Below are positions 4,624 through 5,110 of a stretch of DNA of 5,110 nucleotides, in pieces (the first letter of the stretch is position 1; every line of letters starts with the position of its first letter). The stretch is from Rhizobiaceae bacterium (GTDB lineage Bacteria > Pseudomonadota > Alphaproteobacteria > Rhizobiales > Rhizobiaceae), in assembly GCA_016793565.1 (NCBI GenBank), contig JAEUMA010000706.1, positions 1-5,110 of the forward strand. The letters are read 5' to 3'. The notes under the pieces were generated by a model. That model did no database searches. It was not told the origin of the DNA and worked only from the letters and a program-made list of their open reading frames with translations. The translations under genes were made by a program, and so were the position numbers.

Positions 4624-5110
4624 ATGGCAAAGGTACTGGTTCTCTATTATTCGAGCTGGGGTCACATGGAGCAGATGGCGAAGGCCGCTGCCGAAGGCGC
4701 GCGCGAAGCCGGCGCCCAGGTGACGATCAAGCGTGCGCCGGAACTGGTGCCGGAAGCGGTGGCCAAGGCCGCCTACTACAAGCTCGACCAGGAAGCCGCG
4801 ATCGTGGACCCGCTGGAGCTCGGCGACTACGACGCCATCATCCTCGGCGTCTCCACCCGATACGGCTCGATGGCCGCGCAGATGAAGAACGTTCTCGACC
4901 AGACCGGACCGCTCTGGGCCAAGGGCGCGCTGCTGAACAAGGTCGGCTCGGTGATGGCCTCGACCGCGACCCAGCACGGCGGCCAGGAACTGGCGCTCAT
5001 CAACGCGCAGGTCTTCATGCAGCATCACGGGATGCTGATCGTGCCGCTGTCCTATGCCTACCAGGGCCAGTCCGGCAACGATGTGGTGCGCGGCGGCGCG
5101 CCCTACGGCA
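4624..5110 (+). CDS. wrbA: NAD(P)H:quinone oxidoreductase, WrbA type (C-terminus outside window)
   Basis: WrbA is a tetrameric FMN flavoprotein in the cytoplasm that reduces quinones by two electrons, avoiding semiquinones and oxidative damage. Of about 200 residues, 162 are visible before the right edge. The flavodoxin-like FMN phosphate loop YYSSWGHM is at residues 8-15. The flavin-ring loop STRYGSMAAQM is at 77-87 with the following LDQTGPLW, and STATQHGGQE at 113-122 is the WrbA signature. In many relatives the ring loop reads PTRFGNM; here Ser replaces Pro and Ser replaces Asn, which is a modest variation. The start is set by AAGGAG 7 nt upstream and the family N-terminus MAKVLVLYYS. It is the only plus-strand gene and diverges from the operon to its left. 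The pairing with an FAD monooxygenase gene next door suggests a shared redox or aromatic-compound setting, but this is inference. Confidence 0.95.
   Translation, partial: MAKVLVLYYSSWGHMEQMAKAAAEGAREAGAQVTIKRAPELVPEAVAKAAYYKLDQEAAIVDPLELGDYDAIILGVSTRYGSMAAQMKNVLDQTGPLWAKGALLNKVGSVMASTATQHGGQELALINAQVFMQHHGMLIVPLSYAYQGQSGNDVVRGGAPYG

Noticed and set aside
4504..5028. 174-codon minus-strand open frame over wrbA
   Set aside because: Antisense to wrbA, whose FMN-binding motifs and ribosome binding site are unambiguous.

Overview
The window looks like chromosomal DNA of an alphaproteobacterium, most likely a Mesorhizobium-like member of the Rhizobiales. It is GC-rich with strong G/C bias at third codon positions, and its proteins read like rhizobial housekeeping proteins: a B12-dependent class II ribonucleotide reductase, a 165-aa Gpt-type phosphoribosyltransferase, a short CinA/MoaB-like protein and a WrbA. 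I see no transposase, integrase, CRISPR array, tRNA, rRNA or phage gene. The genus is inferred from overall resemblance, not from a search.

Layout. Five of the six genes are on the minus strand. From right to left: wrbA (4624 to the right edge, plus strand, cut by the window) diverges from a likely three-gene operon of a CinA/MoaB-type molybdopterin-binding-domain protein (3690-4442), a UbiH/PHBH-class FAD monooxygenase (2391-3659) and a xanthine-guanine phosphoribosyltransferase (1850-2347). That operon ends in a compact hairpin terminator overlapping the last stop codon. Next come a separately promoted Nudix hydrolase (1147-1665), a 652-bp stretch without a convincing gene (495-1146), and the first 164 codons of nrdJ running off the left edge (1-494).

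The most interesting part is the 652-bp stretch upstream of nrdJ. It holds a candidate pair of NrdR boxes 31 bp apart centre to centre (721-736 and 752-767), the geometry expected for the ribonucleotide reductase repressor NrdR. A 226-nt GC-rich leader (495-720) follows, with four consecutive hairpins and a second copy of the nrdJ Shine-Dalgarno segment. Further upstream is a good minus-strand promoter (945-973) with AT-rich direct repeats behind it and no evident gene. Leader, boxes and distal promoter together suggest layered control of B12-dependent deoxyribonucleotide synthesis; this is inference.

A second regulatory candidate is the hairpin at 2351-2383, which pairs the Shine-Dalgarno sequence of gpt into a stem, so gpt translation may be coupled to its upstream gene or otherwise controlled. 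Functionally, the window mixes nucleotide metabolism (NrdJ, Gpt, Nudix) with flavin/quinone redox enzymes (FAD monooxygenase, WrbA). No clearly new multi-gene system is visible; the novelty, if any, lies in the regulatory RNA and DNA sites.
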